Source of the DNA: Lachnospiraceae bacterium UBA3273 | GTDB lineage: Bacteria; Bacillota; Clostridia; Lachnospirales; Lachnospiraceae | Reading direction: 5' to 3' | DNA: 19,955 bases | Assembly (NCBI GenBank): GCA_002362385.1 | Contig: DEUB01000050.1 | Location: 1-19,955 of the forward strand | Part shown: positions 8,922 through 16,799 of the stretch, piece after piece | How positions within the stretch are numbered: position 1 is the stretch's first letter | Layout: each line of letters opens with the position of its first letter | Made by a program: the position numbers and the translations under genes | Notes under the pieces: generated by a model | Databases searched by the model: none | The model's input: the letters and a program-made list of their open reading frames with translations, nothing else | Told to the model about the DNA's origin: nothing

Positions 8922-10088
8922 TCATTTACCCTTCAGCTGTTTCCTGGCCTCATCTCCCAGATAGAAGGCTGACCATCCGTTAAAAGAATTCGGTTCTTCC
9001 CATATTCCCACCGCAAACCGATTCCCGTCTTTAAGCCACCTTAATTCCTTCGTGTCTGTATATCCGTTATTCAGTAAATGCTCCCAGGCAACGGGCGCTT
9101 TATATTCGCTATTGGAAAGATCCTCTGCAAAAAGAAAATAGCCGATATCCTTATGACAGTCTACCTCCACCCGTTCATCCTCTACCAAAAGCTCTATGTC
9201 ACGTCCCTTTTCCACTTCGGTCTCTACAACATCCCCGTCTGTGATTTCCCTGCAATAAGTTTCAAAAAACAAGTGAAAATTTCCCTCCTCAAGATGATCC
9301 CATCTTGTATAACGCACAGTATGGGAATCCTTCCGGACGCTTTCTTCTAAGATATCCGACATCATATAATCATAAATTCCGCCAAGCTCATCCGAAGCCT
9401 CCGCCTTGCTTTTCATATGCTTTATCTTTAATGACCTAAGTCCCGGCAACGCTTCAATTCCATAACCCTCAGGCTCCGGTCCCTCTTTTCCTTTATAAAT
9501 AATATCCATGTTTACAGTATAAGTCTCATCCTCCAGAATCGCTATTACGCTGTCTTCTGAAACATCCAGCGAAACCGGGACCACGCTTGCCAAAGATATA
9601 CTCATACCTTCATACCGGTTTTCCTTATCCTGGCTCAAGGCAGGAACCCTCACTTCCACATCCATATGCGATTCTATTATTTCATCGCAGGATATTTGAA
9701 AATAATCCTGCACATAGTCCGTTCCCATTTCTTTCAGTTCCTGCAGCCGCAGGGAAGTAAAGATTTCTTCTGTCCGGGTGTTTACCACAAACTTATAGGA
9801 TTCTCCTTCATAAGTAAAACTGCCGTCCACAAAATCCGTCAGGTAATACCCATTGGCTTTAGGAGGAACTGCCGCATGGACAGACGCTGTCACAATTTTC
9901 CCTTCGCCCGGTTCTCCCTCCAGATACCGTGCAAAAATTTCCATAGCTGCTTTTTCCTGATCCCGCGCTTCTTCTTTGGTATATTCATTGGGAATACAGC
10001 CGGTCAGACAAAGGCTGAGCAATACCAGCAGTCCCGCCGTCAGCAGGGGCGCAGACAATTTTAACCGTTTCCCGGATTTTTTACTCAT
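8922..10088 (-). CDS. Predicted lipoprotein of unknown function (large)
   Basis: The protein has a short basic start, a hydrophobic stretch and a lipobox LTGC, so it is probably exported, lipidated on the cysteine and held on the outer face of the membrane. About 350 further residues are acidic and rich in Glu, Asp and Tyr, with no catalytic motif I recognise. Two in-frame ATGs lie at 10094 and 10088. The GGGGAG site touches the first and is 6 bases from the second, so 10088 (388 residues) is preferred, though a weaker AGAAGGA could serve 10094. It follows a second lipoprotein gene by about 20 bases and precedes the Rhs gene, so it probably shares the upstream message. A role with the Rhs protein is only a guess from position. 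Confidence 0.85.
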   Translation of the reverse strand: MSKKSGKRLKLSAPLLTAGLLVLLSLCLTGCIPNEYTKEEARDQEKAAMEIFARYLEGEPGEGKIVTASVHAAVPPKANGYYLTDFVDGSFTYEGESYKFVVNTRTEEIFTSLRLQELKEMGTDYVQDYFQISCDEIIESHMDVEVRVPALSQDKENRYEGMSISLASVVPVSLDVSEDSVIAILEDETYTVNMDIIYKGKEGPEPEGYGIEALPGLRSLKIKHMKSKAEASDELGGIYDYMMSDILEESVRKDSHTVRYTRWDHLEEGNFHLFFETYCREITDGDVVETEVEKGRDIELLVEDERVEVDCHKDIGYFLFAEDLSNSEYKAPVAWEHLLNNGYTDTKELRWLKDGNRFAVGIWEEPNSFNGWSAFYLGDEARKQLKGK

Positions 10089-10107
10089 AATCATCTCCCC
10101 TTTCCTT

Positions 10108-10557
10108 CTATTCTTCCATTACAGCCAGCCAACTGAAAATAAACCAGCTTCTTCTCTCAACCTTCAATTCACGCTCGTATGCATAATCGGTCATGGTTAC
10201 ATGAACCATTTCTAAGTCTTCATCATACTTATTTACATATTCTTCTATTTCTACATCATAAAATACCTTAATACCCCAGGGGGCATCTTCCGGCGAATTT
10301 GAATCGATTCTCACATTATATAATTGTCCGTTCTCATCACTATAAATATAGTCATAATAATTAACATCCGGCAAAGGTCCGTCCCACATGATCGTTTCAT
10401 CATACTCCAGGGAATCTCCCTTCCCAATGTACCCTTCCCTCGTCAGGCATTTCAAAATATTATTCCGTGTTTCCTCCTTGATCCCGCCCATACAGCCGGT
10501 CAGGAATAAACTGCACAGCATCCCAAGCAATGCCATACGTTTCATCATCTTTCCCAT
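10108..10557 (-). CDS. Predicted small lipoprotein of unknown function
   Basis: The 149-residue product begins MGKMMKRMALLGMLCSLFLTGC, with a lipobox LTGC whose cysteine is residue 22, so it should be exported and lipidated. The start at 10557 was chosen because AAGGAG lies 9 bases before it and the resulting N-terminus is a compact lipoprotein signal; the frame also extends upstream to 10647 but that part lacks a signal-like character. The mature part is acidic and Tyr-rich and has no motif I recognise. It resembles the next gene downstream in overall style (small polar lipoprotein), and the two are separated by about 20 bases, so they are probably cotranscribed. Confidence 0.82.
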   Translation of the reverse strand: MGKMMKRMALLGMLCSLFLTGCMGGIKEETRNNILKCLTREGYIGKGDSLEYDETIMWDGPLPDVNYYDYIYSDENGQLYNVRIDSNSPEDAPWGIKVFYDVEIEEYVNKYDEDLEMVHVTMTDYAYERELKVERRSWFIFSWLAVMEE

Positions 10558-10708
10558 AATTACAAACTCCTTTTTCCTCCCCCGTCTGAATACCGTTGTC
10601 CAAAAAATGCCAAAGCCAAACGCAATTGACCTCGGCATTATGCACATTTTTCTATGAATCCCGCCTTATATGTAATACGTTGCAAAGCCCTAAAAGGTTG
10701 CGACGTTC

Positions 10709-11659
10709 TTATTCTTTTGTAATGTTTTCAATAAATCTTCCTACCTCGACCCATGCCTTTTTGGATTCCGGCAAAAGCTTTGCCGCCATTTGAAAAATAT
10801 GGAACATTCCCTCATAAATGCTTAAGCGGACCCTGCAGCCCTGCTCCCTTGCCTTTGCCGCCACGCTGACGGAATCGGAAAGAAGCATCTCTATGCTCCC
10901 TACCTGTATCAGCATGGGCGGAAAGCCCCTGAAATCCCCGAAAAGAGGAGAGATATAACAATTCATGGGATCGTTATCCCCCAGATAATCCTTATTGTAA
11001 ATGAGGGTATCCCTGCTGTTGCCAAACAGGGGGTCTTTCTCATAATTGGTATCGTAGCTTTCTCCGCCGGCAGTCAGATCCGTCCATGGGGACATGGCGA
11101 TCAGACCACAGGGAAGCTGCATATTTTTATCCTTTAAATAATGACACAGCGCCATGGCAAGGCCTCCTCCGGCGGAATCCCCGGCCACAATGATCTGCTC
11201 CGAGGAAAAGCCCTGCTCAAGCAGCCAGCAATAGGCGCAAAAAGCATCCTCCAACGCAGCGGGATAGGGATTTTCCGGCGCCACCCTGTAGTCGACGGTA
11301 AGCACGCTCATACCCTTGCTTACCTCGCTGTAGAGGCCGGCAAAGGTCCGGTATCCGTTCCGCATAGGCGCTACATAGCCGCCTCCGTGAAGCTGCAGGA
11401 TGATTTTCTCCCTGTTTTTGTTTTCCTCTTCCTTTTGGGAAAGCAGCTCCATGGTAAAATGCTCCATTGAAATCTTTTCCAAAACAAAGCATTCCGGACA
11501 TTTCCATTCCGGCTCTACCTCGCTGATCCGTTTCCTGAACTCGCCGTTTCTTATTTTTTTGCCGAGGAGATGCTCTCTTGTGGCGCGGGCGATCAGATCC
11601 CTGACCACCCGTCCTCTGATACTGGCTTCACTTTCTGTATTTTCCATTTTCCTTTTCAT
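10709..11659 (-). CDS. Alpha/beta hydrolase, HSL/acetyl-esterase family
   Basis: A 316-residue cytosolic serine hydrolase, probably cleaving short-chain carboxylic esters. The oxyanion-hole motif HGGGY is at 91-95, the nucleophile elbow GDSAGG at 160-165 (Ser162), and the likely acid and base are Asp262 (in LLSDS) and His287 (in GMFHIF), all in the order and spacing of the hormone-sensitive-lipase family. The length is normal and the N-terminal 75 residues form the expected helical cap. It is the last gene of the operon, 19 bases after the zinc-ribbon membrane protein. AAAGGAG lies 11 bases before the chosen ATG, a little far. The pairing with a HxxxDG acyltransferase suggests that the two make and break related esters or amides, which is inference. 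The natural substrate is unknown. Confidence 0.93.
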   Translation of the reverse strand: MKRKMENTESEASIRGRVVRDLIARATREHLLGKKIRNGEFRKRISEVEPEWKCPECFVLEKISMEHFTMELLSQKEEENKNREKIILQLHGGGYVAPMRNGYRTFAGLYSEVSKGMSVLTVDYRVAPENPYPAALEDAFCAYCWLLEQGFSSEQIIVAGDSAGGGLAMALCHYLKDKNMQLPCGLIAMSPWTDLTAGGESYDTNYEKDPLFGNSRDTLIYNKDYLGDNDPMNCYISPLFGDFRGFPPMLIQVGSIEMLLSDSVSVAAKAREQGCRVRLSIYEGMFHIFQMAAKLLPESKKAWVEVGRFIENITKE

Positions 11660-11678
11660 CCTGCATACTGCTCCTTTG

Positions 11679-12344
11679 CTATCTTATATGAAATCTCCGC
11701 TTCAGTTCCACCCTGGCTCTCCGGTCGCCTATGATAACGGTGCCTAAGAATAAAAAGAAAGAGCATCCCATGGCTATAACGGTCAGCCCGGGCTTCGTTA
11801 CGATCTTGAGCAGATAAAGGATAAAGGGGACCAGGCTGCACAGTATCATAAAAATCTGCCACACCAGATAGCTCTGCCAGCTTTTGATATTGACGATCAT
11901 CAGAACAACAATTCCCGCATCCACCAAAAGGATCCCTGCAGGCAGGACATAATTTACCGACCAGCCGTTATAACCGGCCACAAAATCGATAATAATGACC
12001 ATGGACAGGCCGATCATCATCAATACCGTAACCTTGGCCTTGTATCCGCTTTTCCCTATAATGGCAAAGCGCATCACGAGATATACATACAAGAGGGAAA
12101 GCCCTGTAATGACGCACCACCAGATCCGGGATTCCAGGACCACGTTTAAGTAGATCAACACCGCTTCCGCCAAAATAGCGCAAAACAGGTAGATCCTGCT
12201 TATCAAAGACATCTTCCGGCTCTTGATCCTTACATCCGGATACATATTTTCCACTTCCACGGTTTTTTCCAGAACCGAGTCACATAACGGACACCGTTCC
12301 GTTTCATCCAGTATTTCCACCTGGCATCTGATACATTTACTCAT
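11679..12344 (-). CDS. Zinc-ribbon polytopic membrane protein (DUF6320-like)
   Basis: The 221-residue product starts with a small zinc ribbon, Cys4-x2-Cys7 and Cys18-x2-Cys21 (CIRC, CPLC), followed from about residue 47 by six hydrophobic segments (about 47-70, 73-95, 104-123, 128-150, 155-180, 188-205) and a basic tail. It is an integral membrane protein with a cytosolic metal-binding knob; the family match to DUF6320 is from memory of the overall shape. Its ATG overlaps the end of the acyltransferase gene by 8 bases (ATGAGTAA), with only a weak GGGG site, which points to translational coupling. Its biochemical role is not known; it may scaffold or transport for the flanking acyltransferase and esterase. 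Confidence 0.85.
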   Translation of the reverse strand: MSKCIRCQVEILDETERCPLCDSVLEKTVEVENMYPDVRIKSRKMSLISRIYLFCAILAEAVLIYLNVVLESRIWWCVITGLSLLYVYLVMRFAIIGKSGYKAKVTVLMMIGLSMVIIIDFVAGYNGWSVNYVLPAGILLVDAGIVVLMIVNIKSWQSYLVWQIFMILCSLVPFILYLLKIVTKPGLTVIAMGCSFFLFLGTVIIGDRRARVELKRRFHIR

Positions 12345-13674
12345 AATTTACCCCATTGCTTTCTACTAAAACTTCCAGGCCGTCTTCCGCCAGCTTCCGG
12401 AAAAATCCTCTCTGCACGGATACGTCCTTAAGATCATAGCTGAAGCTGAACACCAGCGTATCCTTATAGGAACAGATCGTTCCTTTTATATGCTGTCCCC
12501 TTGACATGGCAAGGAAGGCATGGAACATTTCCACGAAAGGTTCATAATCCTCAAGAACCGTAATATTCCCGATATTTGTAACCGTAGCCGTATTGGCGAG
12601 AGCTGAGGTCGTATAGATATGCCGCATTGCGATATTTTTGATAAACAAAGGCGTAGCCCTCGCCGCCAAAAGCTTTTCATTGGAAACATTATAGGAAAAC
12701 AATTCTTCCAGATGCTCCCTGTTTATCTGACTTCTAAGGCTTTCCCTGGTAATCGCCAGAACTTCCTCAAAGGAATAATCCTCCTTTATCGGATGAAACT
12801 CCGCCGAGACCATGACAAAGAAATTTTTAGTGGTAATGGATTGGTAAAAGGGCCTTAAGTTAACGGGAACCGCCACCCTTATAGGCTTCTTGGAAGGCAT
12901 TCCGTGAAGACACTCCTTATAGACGCTGTAGATATAAGCGCCCACCAGATATTCATTGATGCTTGCATCATATCCCTTACAGACCTCCTTTAAGCGGGGA
13001 ATATTCATATAGCCGTGCATTACCCCGAATTCTCCCGGTTCCAGCCTGTCCCCTTTTATCAGGTACGCCTTCTTGGACTGATACCCTTTATGGGCTTTTC
13101 TCCTGTAATTTTTTAAGAAGCTGTCCTCCCTGTTTAAGGAAGTATGGCTGCAAAAGGAATCCCCCAGCTTTTCCCTAAGCTCGGGATGGGAAAGCCGCAG
13201 ATACTGATAAGTCAGCTCCTTTAAAAAATTGATGCCGCCCATGCCGTCCGCCAGCACATGAAACACTTCCAGGTTGATCCTGTATTTATAATAAGTTACC
13301 CGGAACAAATAGCTGCGGTTCTGCCCGATGAAACGGCAGGGGAAGGTATTTTCCTCGCAGACCCTGGGAGCGGGTTTTCCGTTCTCCTCCATATAGTACC
13401 AGAACATCCCCGTCCTAAGGCGCAGATTGAATCCGTCGAATTTTGGAAGGATCTTATCAAGGGCTTCCTGCAAAAGCTTCGGTTCTATCAGTTCCTTTAA
13501 TGTCACGCTGATGCGAAATACATTAGTCATGCTCTCCCCTGCAATAACGGGAAAAAGATGGGCCGTATTATCCAGGCGTTCCCATCTTAAATCCCTGTAG
13601 GATCTTCTTTCCTTTTTCTTCCTGCTCCTTTTTTGTACTTCCTTTGCAGAAGTCTCCCCTGTTTTTTTCTTCAT
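12337..13674 (-). CDS. Condensation/alcohol-acetyltransferase-like acyltransferase (HxxxDG)
   Basis: A 445-residue protein with the signature HVLADG at 139-144, the HxxxDG active site of the BAHD/condensation/WS-DGAT/alcohol-acetyltransferase superfamily, in which the His acts as general base in acyl transfer. A later NIGNI near residue 367 resembles the NxG motif of that fold. The length matches a stand-alone two-lobed enzyme; no carrier-protein or adenylation domain follows, so a non-ribosomal peptide synthase is unlikely. The first 25 residues are very Lys/Arg-rich, which may promote membrane contact. It starts 17 bases after the thioredoxin gene (site GGAG, 10 bases spacing) and overlaps the next gene. 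Acyl donor and acceptor cannot be read from the sequence. Confidence 0.88.
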   Translation of the reverse strand: MKKKTGETSAKEVQKRSRKKKERRSYRDLRWERLDNTAHLFPVIAGESMTNVFRISVTLKELIEPKLLQEALDKILPKFDGFNLRLRTGMFWYYMEENGKPAPRVCEENTFPCRFIGQNRSYLFRVTYYKYRINLEVFHVLADGMGGINFLKELTYQYLRLSHPELREKLGDSFCSHTSLNREDSFLKNYRRKAHKGYQSKKAYLIKGDRLEPGEFGVMHGYMNIPRLKEVCKGYDASINEYLVGAYIYSVYKECLHGMPSKKPIRVAVPVNLRPFYQSITTKNFFVMVSAEFHPIKEDYSFEEVLAITRESLRSQINREHLEELFSYNVSNEKLLAARATPLFIKNIAMRHIYTTSALANTATVTNIGNITVLEDYEPFVEMFHAFLAMSRGQHIKGTICSYKDTLVFSFSYDLKDVSVQRGFFRKLAEDGLEVLVESNGVNYE

Positions 13675-13691
13675 AGCATTGTTTCTCCATA

Positions 13692-14369
13692 TTATTCAGG
13701 GATCAAATAAGAGATCCCTCTTTCTAATGCCTCTTCATCCAGCATTCCTCTTCCCGCAGCAATTATCACGCCGTTTTCGTCAATAAAATAAGTAGCAGGC
13801 AGGGAGCTGACATAGAATGCGTAAGCGCCTTCCTGGTCCACATCATAATAGACCGGAAAGGTGTAGCCCTGCTCTTTCACATATGCCGCAGCCGTTTCTT
13901 TTGTTTCCCTGCTGCCGTCGGTCAGGTTGACCATCATGAATTGGATGTTATCCCCGTAGGTTTCATATGCCTTTTGAAAATCCGGCATTTCGCTTTTGCA
14001 GGGAGGGCACCAGCTTGCCCAGAAATTCAATACCACCGGTTTTCCTTCCATAGAGGATAGGGATACCGACTCGCCGTCGGCATTTACCGCCGTAAAATCG
14101 GGCGCTTCATTCTCCGACTGACCGTTTTCTTCTTTTGCCTGCCCGTTCCCGCTTTCCGGCTCTTCTCCCTCTCCGTTTTGTCCGTCATCCTCTCCGCCTT
14201 CAGTACTTTCGGCTAAGGACGGATCGTTTTCCTCTTCCTGGGGGCTGCTCATTTCCAGATTCTGCCCGGGTTCATATTCTTTTTTCAATTGATGATACAA
14301 TACTGCGCTTCCCGCCATTAAAATGGCAAAAGCAAGACATCCTGCTATAACCTTCCAATACTTTTTCAA
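13692..14369 (-). CDS. Membrane-anchored TlpA/ResA-type thioredoxin-like protein
   Basis: The 225-residue product has an uncleaved-looking N-terminal anchor (about 6-25), then an acidic Gly/Glu/Asp/Asn-rich linker (about 35-88), then a TlpA-like thioredoxin fold. The redox motif WCPPC is at 120-124 and the conserved cis-proline at Pro191 (SSLPATYF). It should face outside the membrane and reduce or exchange extracytoplasmic disulfides. The gene lies 16 bases after ccdA, the usual electron donor for such proteins, so the two are a natural pair. Unlike ResA, it sits in an operon with no cytochrome genes, so the client is probably something else, perhaps a partner encoded downstream. The low-complexity linker is unusually long. 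Confidence 0.94.
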   Translation of the reverse strand: MKKYWKVIAGCLAFAILMAGSAVLYHQLKKEYEPGQNLEMSSPQEEENDPSLAESTEGGEDDGQNGEGEEPESGNGQAKEENGQSENEAPDFTAVNADGESVSLSSMEGKPVVLNFWASWCPPCKSEMPDFQKAYETYGDNIQFMMVNLTDGSRETKETAAAYVKEQGYTFPVYYDVDQEGAYAFYVSSLPATYFIDENGVIIAAGRGMLDEEALERGISYLIPE

Positions 14370-14385
14370 TTTGCTCTCTCCTTGT

Positions 14386-15051
14386 TTAACCGCTTAACAG
14401 GCTTAACAAACGGTTCAAAGTTCCTGTCATCATAAATATGCCTGTCATGACCAAAAATATGCCGCAGATCATATTGATAGTTTTGTAATGAGATTTTATA
14501 AAGTAAAAGGTCTCCTTCAGCCGATCGATCAAAACCGCGCTGATGAGAAAAGGGATTCCAAGCCCCATGGAAAACATGACCAGCATGATGACGCCGCGAA
14601 GGGCAGAACCCCTTTGAGACGCCAGCAAGATCGCCGATCCCAAAAAAGTGCCGATGCAGGGGGTCCAGCCCATTGAAAATATCATGCCGAATAAAACGGA
14701 ACGGAAAAACCCGTTTCCTGCCACCTGTGCATCCAGCCTTTTCGTCCTGTTTAACAAGGATATTTTCATCACACCCATAAAATTAAGGCCAAACACGATC
14801 ACGATCACGCCGCAGACGACATTCAAAAGGCTCTGGTATTTCCTGAGTAAGCCTCCGAGGATCCCGGCAAAGGCTCCCATAGATACAAAAACAAGGCTGA
14901 ATCCCAGGACAAATCCCAAGGCGCTTATAAAAGTCTTTCTCCTGTTGTTTTCCCCTCCTGCGAAATAAGATACATAGATCGGCAGCATAGGCAGCAGACA
15001 AGGGGAGATAAATGTAATAATGCCTTCTAAAAACGCTATGAAATACTGCAT
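14386..15051 (-). CDS. ccdA: CcdA-type membrane thiol-disulfide electron carrier
   Basis: A 221-residue polytopic membrane protein carrying reductant from cytosolic thioredoxin across the membrane to extracytoplasmic thioredoxin-like proteins. Two conserved proline-flanked cysteines are present, in FISPCLLPMLP (Cys18) and GWTPCIGT (Cys132), as in the CcdA/DsbD core, with about six membrane segments and the length usual for CcdA. The site AGGAG lies 8 bases before the ATG. It is the first gene of the minus-strand operon; the nearest upstream gene ends at 15209, behind a terminator, so a promoter is expected in 15052-15160, though I found no convincing one. The next gene is its likely redox partner. 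Confidence 0.95.
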   Translation of the reverse strand: MQYFIAFLEGIITFISPCLLPMLPIYVSYFAGGENNRRKTFISALGFVLGFSLVFVSMGAFAGILGGLLRKYQSLLNVVCGVIVIVFGLNFMGVMKISLLNRTKRLDAQVAGNGFFRSVLFGMIFSMGWTPCIGTFLGSAILLASQRGSALRGVIMLVMFSMGLGIPFLISAVLIDRLKETFYFIKSHYKTINMICGIFLVMTGIFMMTGTLNRLLSLLSG

Positions 15052-15160
15052 TCTTTTTTCTCCTGCTATTTTTCTGTTTCAATTCTGTCATACGGAAATA
15101 TTTATTTCTTAAAGCCTTACTTCATTATGTCTTATATGCGGGCATATCATACAAAAGAAT

Positions 15161-15197
15161 AAAAAGCCGGTTCCTTTCTATAGTTCCGGCCTCTTTT
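15161..15197 (-). terminator. Rho-independent terminator of the diguanylate cyclase gene
   Basis: On the minus strand, starting 11 bases past the stop codon, a GC-rich stem (GGCCGG with CCGGCT, extended by A-T and G-T pairs) closes a loop of about 15 bases and is followed by TTTTTATTCTTTT. It separates the cyclase from the ccdA operon. Confidence 0.82.
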
Positions 15198-15208
15198 TCC
15201 CACATCTC

Positions 15209-16546
15209 CTACTTGGAAGAATTTCTCTTATAATAAACTTCCTTATCCTTATACATCTTTTTATCCGCCTCTTCCATAAGCAGGGACAGATCCCCGGGAT
15301 TCTCTAAAAAGCTCTGGCCCACCGCCGCGCTGCAGCCGTTTTTGCCCCCAAGCTCCTCCTTTAACCTGCTTTCCAGTTCTCCCATATCCTCTGCGGAAAT
15401 ATTCTGGCACAATACCACAAATTCATCGCCTCCCAGTCTGTAGACCGGGTATTCCCCTACAACATCACAGATAATATTGTAAATCTGTAAAATCAGCTTG
15501 TCTCCCGCTTCATGCCCACAGGTATCGTTGGTCTTTTTCAATTCATTAATATCGACAAAAAAGCAGCCCGCAGTCAAAAGCCCCCTGCTGTTTCCAAGCA
15601 TGGCATCCCTGATAAAAGCATTGCGGTTCAAAGCCCCTGTCATTCCGTCTCCAAAACCGATCTTCTTTAAATAGTCCTCCCGTTTTTTCCTCTCCAACAA
15701 GGATTGGAAAAAATAAGCCAGCATTTTTAAAATATCGGATATTTCATGCAGACTGTCTGCCCACGGGTTATCAATACCAAAATATCCCGCCAGATTTCCC
15801 TTCTCTATGAGCGGAACCGTGATCAAAGACCTGATATCCTGAAGCTTTAACACCTCATATTCTTCAGGGGAAGTCTCCTTTATCTGTTCCACATCTTCAA
15901 TAATGACGCATTCATCCTTGTCAAAATAAGGAAGCCATCTGTCGATCAAGGTCACGGGAAGATTCTGAAGGGAATCTATCTCCCGCGAAACCCCTTCTGC
16001 ACACCACTCATAGGTATTATCCATCGTCCTGCCATGGATACTGAATACGTAGACCCGCTCGCCCTTAAGATAATTACCCATCATTTCCAGGGTATTATTA
16101 ATTGCCTCATCGGTCTCCACAGAAGAATACATCATTTTGATACAGTCCATGACGATCCGCTCGCTCTTAGCCCTTTTCTTTGTCCTGATCTCTATTTCCT
16201 GGGTATCGCTTTCCGTAATATCCTCCGCAATTTCCATGCGGACAGTCCGTTCCCCATCCCAGGGGATGAGCTTGCTCTTTAAGCGGTACCTCCTGCCTGT
16301 TACGGGATTGTCATGGGTCCACTCAAGATATTCCTTATCGTTCAACCGCTCATCGCCGCAAAAGACACAGGGAAAATCCTTCCCCTGCAGGACCTCGTGG
16401 CATTTCTTCCCCAGAACCTGATCAAGACTGTCATATCCGAAGGCTTCCAGCCCCGCCTTGTTCAAAAACAGCAGCTCATGCTTCTCTGTATCCGCAGCAT
16501 ATACGATCTCCCTGACTCCATCAAATTCTTTTATGTATTCTTTCAT
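15209..16546 (-). CDS. PAS-GAF-GGDEF diguanylate cyclase
   Basis: The 445-residue protein lacks membrane segments and has a PAS-like domain (about 10-115), a GAF-like domain (about 145-285) and a C-terminal GGDEF domain (about 300-440). The catalytic GGDEF is intact at 372-376, with the upstream metal-binding Asp332 (VDIN) and GHEAGD helix, so it should make cyclic-di-GMP from GTP. The product-inhibition RxxD motif expected five residues before GGDEF is absent (GEYP), so feedback control is likely reduced. The PAS part has a cysteine cluster, Cys49, Cys60 and Cys63 (PCVFC), which could bind a metal or sense redox. It is a single-gene unit with its own promoter and terminator. The site AAGGAG is 12 bases from the chosen ATG, which is long; no closer in-frame start improves it. 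Confidence 0.92.
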   Translation of the reverse strand: MKEYIKEFDGVREIVYAADTEKHELLFLNKAGLEAFGYDSLDQVLGKKCHEVLQGKDFPCVFCGDERLNDKEYLEWTHDNPVTGRRYRLKSKLIPWDGERTVRMEIAEDITESDTQEIEIRTKKRAKSERIVMDCIKMMYSSVETDEAINNTLEMMGNYLKGERVYVFSIHGRTMDNTYEWCAEGVSREIDSLQNLPVTLIDRWLPYFDKDECVIIEDVEQIKETSPEEYEVLKLQDIRSLITVPLIEKGNLAGYFGIDNPWADSLHEISDILKMLAYFFQSLLERKKREDYLKKIGFGDGMTGALNRNAFIRDAMLGNSRGLLTAGCFFVDINELKKTNDTCGHEAGDKLILQIYNIICDVVGEYPVYRLGGDEFVVLCQNISAEDMGELESRLKEELGGKNGCSAAVGQSFLENPGDLSLLMEEADKKMYKDKEVYYKRNSSK

Positions 16547-16583
16547 TCGTTTCTTTTACTCCTTTATACATTCCCCTTGACCA

Positions 16584-16616
16584 CGTTTATATAAACGACT
16601 TATTTTATCATAACAA
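16584..16616 (-). promoter_or_regulatory. Predicted promoter of the diguanylate cyclase gene, with a palindrome over the -10
   Basis: On the minus strand TTGTTA (16616-16611) and TATATA (16593-16588) are 17 bases apart, each agreeing with 4 of 6 consensus positions, and the start would fall about 35 bases before the ATG. The -10 lies inside a perfect 14-base palindrome CGTTTATATAAACG (16584-16597), a plausible operator. Confidence 0.45.
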
Positions 16617-16726
16617 ATTTTTTACCATTTTTCATCTGTTGATTTATATTTTTTAGAATAATCGGGATTAAAAGGCTTAAATCCATTTCAATAAAAATAA
16701 TTACACTTTCTAATCGCCAGTTTTGA

Positions 16727-16786
16727 ACAAAATAACAGGGCTGCTGCCTAAACAGACAAATCCGTTTAGGCAGCGGCCCTGTTATT
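16727..16786 (-). terminator. Long hairpin terminator after the ferritin-like gene
   Basis: Two 23-base arms (16731-16753 and 16764-16786) pair with a single G-T wobble around the loop agacaaatcc. On the minus strand the stem has an A-rich lead-in and is followed by TTTTGTTC, 14 bases past the stop of the ferritin-like gene. On the plus strand no T-tract follows, so it works best for the minus strand. The stem is longer than usual for an intrinsic terminator. Confidence 0.75.
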
Positions 16787-16799
16787 ACATTTCCTATAA

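Noticed and set aside
10558..10708. Possible extra gene or upstream extension of the small lipoprotein (10558-10647)
   Set aside because: The extension has no lipoprotein character and the AAGGAG-spaced ATG at 10557 gives a clean signal; no separate gene supported. A weak hairpin at 10679-10705 lacks a T-tract and is not called.
12337..13674. Non-ribosomal peptide synthesis condensation module
   Set aside because: Only the HxxxDG acyltransferase fold is present; no adenylation or carrier domain is found in the neighbourhood.
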